Positions 62,093 to 64,000 of a DNA stretch of 64,000 nucleotides are shown here, in pieces (the stretch's first letter is position 1; each line of letters begins with the position of its first letter). Below the pieces are notes generated by a model. It saw only the letters and a list, made by a program, of their open reading frames with translations, made no database searches and was not told the origin of the DNA. The position numbers and the translations under genes were made by a program. Origin of the DNA: Bacteroidia bacterium (GTDB lineage Bacteria; Bacteroidota; Bacteroidia; J057); contig JAWPMV010000001.1 of assembly GCA_033391075.1 (NCBI GenBank), forward strand, positions 3,038,001 through 3,102,000. The letters are read 5' to 3'.

Positions 62093-62578
62093 TTAAAAAG
62101 CTATAATTCCAGAAGTTTTCTTTTTATCCAGTTTCAAAAGACCGCTGGCTGCGCTTCCTTTGAGCCGAATGATATTGTTCTGGGTGGGAAAAAGATCAAT
62201 AAGGATGGTATTGGAAATATCGATCACTTTAGGTCTGAAATCCATCTTGCCTCTATAAATGGAGAAAACAGCATCTCCTTCTATTTGACAAGAATGCATA
62301 CGGATATCTGGAGCTTTCCCGTCCATAAGAATTTCTACTTTCTCCAGGAGGTATTGATGAACTAAAGAAGCTTCTTCCTCATTAATTCCATCCTGAAGCT
62401 TAACGATCTTTCCCAAAGTAGAACGAACAGCATCTTCCAGATCATCTGTAAAAATTTTGATCTGCACCTCAAGGTCCTGCTTATTTTCCTGATAGGAAAT
62501 ATCAGTTATACTGACATAAAAGGCATGTTCAGGAGATAAGAAGAGTGATAAATAGAAAAGGCCTAATATTAGCTTCAT
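62093..62578 (-). CDS. DUF6702-like secreted protein
   Basis: 161 residues from the ATG at 62578 (MKLILGLFYLSLFLSPEHA, a signal peptide); the frame's 10 upstream codons are probably not translated. FYVSITDISYQENKQDLEVQIKIFTDDLEDAVR is the family opening, in which the signal is followed directly by xVSxTxIxxN and a FTDDLE segment. The family is common in Bacteroidota beside peptidases. Here its neighbours are an M20 hydrolase and an M28 peptidase. Confidence 0.75.
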   Translation of the reverse strand: MKLILGLFYLSLFLSPEHAFYVSITDISYQENKQDLEVQIKIFTDDLEDAVRSTLGKIVKLQDGINEEEASLVHQYLLEKVEILMDGKAPDIRMHSCQIEGDAVFSIYRGKMDFRPKVIDISNTILIDLFPTQNNIIRLKGSAASGLLKLDKKKTSGIIAF

Positions 62579-62672
62579 AGGATATTTGCCCAAAAGTTCA
62601 GCAATCAATTTACGCCAAAACCAAAGAATAAAGGGAAAAATAGTATATTAAATAGTCCAAAATCAGGATCTA

Positions 62673-64000
62673 ATGAAAATTGCTACACTCAAACTCAATT
62701 TATTGGGGATACTTCTACTAGCTGGCTTTTCCTGCCAAAATGCTCCCAGAAACGCTCCTTCCTCCCATCTTAATGAAGAAGATTTAAAAGTGATTCGATC
62801 CATCTTCGATGAAGCGCTGGCGAATGGAAACGGATATGTCTGGATGGAAGAATTGTGTAAAGATATAGGTCCCAGGTTGAGTGGGTCAGAAGAAGCTGCT
62901 AATGCCGTAAGCTGGGGAAAAGCCTTGATGGAAGAATTGAAGTTTGACAAAGTTTTCCTCCAGGACGTCATGGTTCCCCATTGGGAGCGAGGCAAAAAGG
63001 AGCATGCAAGGATTGTGGGGGGAGATGAATTAGCCGTTCTGGCAATTGGAGGTTCTGTTGCAACTCCTCCGGAAGGTTTACAGTCGGAAGTAGTAGAAGT
63101 CTTTTCTTTAGATGAAGTCGATGATTTGGGAGAAAGCGGAGTAAAAGGAAAAATCGTCTTTTACAATAGAGCTTTCGATCAAAGAAATATCAATACAGGA
63201 GCCGGATATGGCGGGGTTGTAGATCAAAGATCGCAAGGGGCATCCCGAGCTGCTAAATATGGAGCAAGTGCGATTATCATGAGGTCTGCCAGCTCTGCAT
63301 TTGATGATGCCCCTCATACAGGTGCTTTGCGTTATGCAGAGGATCAGGATAAGATTCCAGCTGCTGCCCTCGGTGTACAATCAGCTATAAAATTGGCCAA
63401 AGCCCTGAAAGATGATCCGGGACTCAAACTTGAACTGGCTATCCATAGTCAATGGTTTGAGGATGCGCCTTCTCATAATGTAGTCGGTGAACTCCAGGGT
63501 TCGATTTCCGACAAGATTATAACCGTAGGTGGACATCTGGATAGTTGGGATGTAGGAGAAGGTGCACACGATGATGCCGCCGGATGTATCCATTCTATAG
63601 AAGCTCTTCACATATTGAAAAAGCTCGATATCAAGCCCAAACATACAATCCGCGCTGTCTTGTTTATGAATGAGGAAAATGGTACACGCGGAGGACAAAA
63701 GTATTCGGACCTGGCTCAAGAAAATCAGGAGAAACATCTTATCGCTATTGAAAGTGATGCAGGAGGATTCAGTCCCAGAGGATTTGGCCTTTCTGGTCCG
63801 GATGATATGCTGGAGCGATTCAGATCCTGGTTGCCTTTATTCCCCCAAAATACCATCAGTTATATCAATAAAGGAGGAGGAGGAGTTGATGTGGGTCCTA
63901 TCCATCGAGATATGGAGGTTCCTATGATGGGATTAAATGTAGATCCTCAAAGAACCTTCGACTATCATCATTCGGAGACGGACGTATTTGAAACCGTAAA
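62673..64000 (+). CDS. M28-family metallopeptidase lipoprotein (3' end cut by window)
   Basis: At least 442 residues, with the frame still open at the window edge. The lipoprotein signal (LLGILLLAGFSC) ends at Cys21. The catalytic domain shows GPRLSGSEEAANA (near the start), ITVGGHLDSWDVGEGAHDDAAG (zinc-binding His and Asp) and FMNEENGTRGG (catalytic Glu), typical of carboxypeptidase Q/M28 aminopeptidases, which trim peptides outside the cytoplasm. It starts 95 bp after the divergent DUF6702-like gene start. Confidence 0.9.
   Translation, partial: MKIATLKLNLLGILLLAGFSCQNAPRNAPSSHLNEEDLKVIRSIFDEALANGNGYVWMEELCKDIGPRLSGSEEAANAVSWGKALMEELKFDKVFLQDVMVPHWERGKKEHARIVGGDELAVLAIGGSVATPPEGLQSEVVEVFSLDEVDDLGESGVKGKIVFYNRAFDQRNINTGAGYGGVVDQRSQGASRAAKYGASAIIMRSASSAFDDAPHTGALRYAEDQDKIPAAALGVQSAIKLAKALKDDPGLKLELAIHSQWFEDAPSHNVVGELQGSISDKIITVGGHLDSWDVGEGAHDDAAGCIHSIEALHILKKLDIKPKHTIRAVLFMNEENGTRGGQKYSDLAQENQEKHLIAIESDAGGFSPRGFGLSGPDDMLERFRSWLPLFPQNTISYINKGGGGVDVGPIHRDMEVPMMGLNVDPQRTFDYHHSETDVFETV

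Overview
The window looks like chromosomal DNA from a free-living member of the Bacteroidota, perhaps a Saprospiria or Cytophagia relative. The evidence is: two proteins with type IX secretion (T9SS) C-terminal sorting domains, many secreted proteins and lipoproteins, a Bacteroidota-type promoter (TTTG-N18-TAACTTTG) before the dihydrolipoamide dehydrogenase gene, a type III glutamine synthetase, and several families typical of the phylum (DUF6263-, DUF6503- and DUF6702-like proteins, AraC regulators with membrane-embedded N-termini). I see no insertion sequence, prophage, rRNA or CRISPR array. One tRNA gene, tRNA-Gly(GCC), is present.

Layout. 1-12.4 kb: housekeeping and small envelope genes (secreted cyclophilin, RecN, Lpd, tRNA-Gly, an outer-membrane barrel with a DUF3179 lipoprotein, Rpe, a LuxR-type response regulator, threonine aldolase, and a PspC/M48 pair in which both proteins end in zinc ribbons). 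12.3-20.6 kb: a polyprenyl-phosphate sugar synthase-like GT2 with a GT-C-like membrane protein, a DUF6263 lipoprotein, TrkA, a gene-poor 0.5-kb stretch with a strong terminator, and GlnN. 20.7-34.7 kb: a giant alpha-2-macroglobulin, an MlaE-like permease, an SDR, a small Sm-like protein, a VWA-like protein, GalM, a TonB/TPR protein, an EEP-family enzyme, a quinone oxidoreductase and a DUF6503 protein. 34.9-40.4 kb: a reverse-strand carbohydrate-type cluster (SGNH esterase, sugar isomerase-like TIM barrel, ApbE, Gfo/Idh/MocA oxidoreductase) facing an AraC regulator.

40.5-55.4 kb is the most interesting part. Three consecutive lipoprotein genes encode proteins that I recognise as relatives of the cholesterol-dependent cytolysins (thiol-activated cytolysin core with YGR and GGD motifs). 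Their membrane-binding domain 4 is missing and replaced by what looks like a four-bladed, hemopexin-like propeller. Each gene has its own conserved upstream element and its own terminator. Next to them two near-colinear Kelch/T9SS surface proteins bracket an ECF sigma factor and a Ser/Thr kinase-TPR protein that overlap by 4 bp. The whole block could be a surface-displayed and secreted interaction or attack system, but that functional link is inference.

55.7-64 kb: an FGE-like, YceI and DUF1080 operon, an alpha/beta hydrolase, small membrane and secreted proteins, an M20 amidohydrolase, a DUF6702-like protein, and an M28 peptidase cut by the window edge.

Start codons were moved downstream of the longest reading frame where signal peptides, family N-termini or neighbouring genes called for it. 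All family calls are from reading motifs by eye, without database searches.
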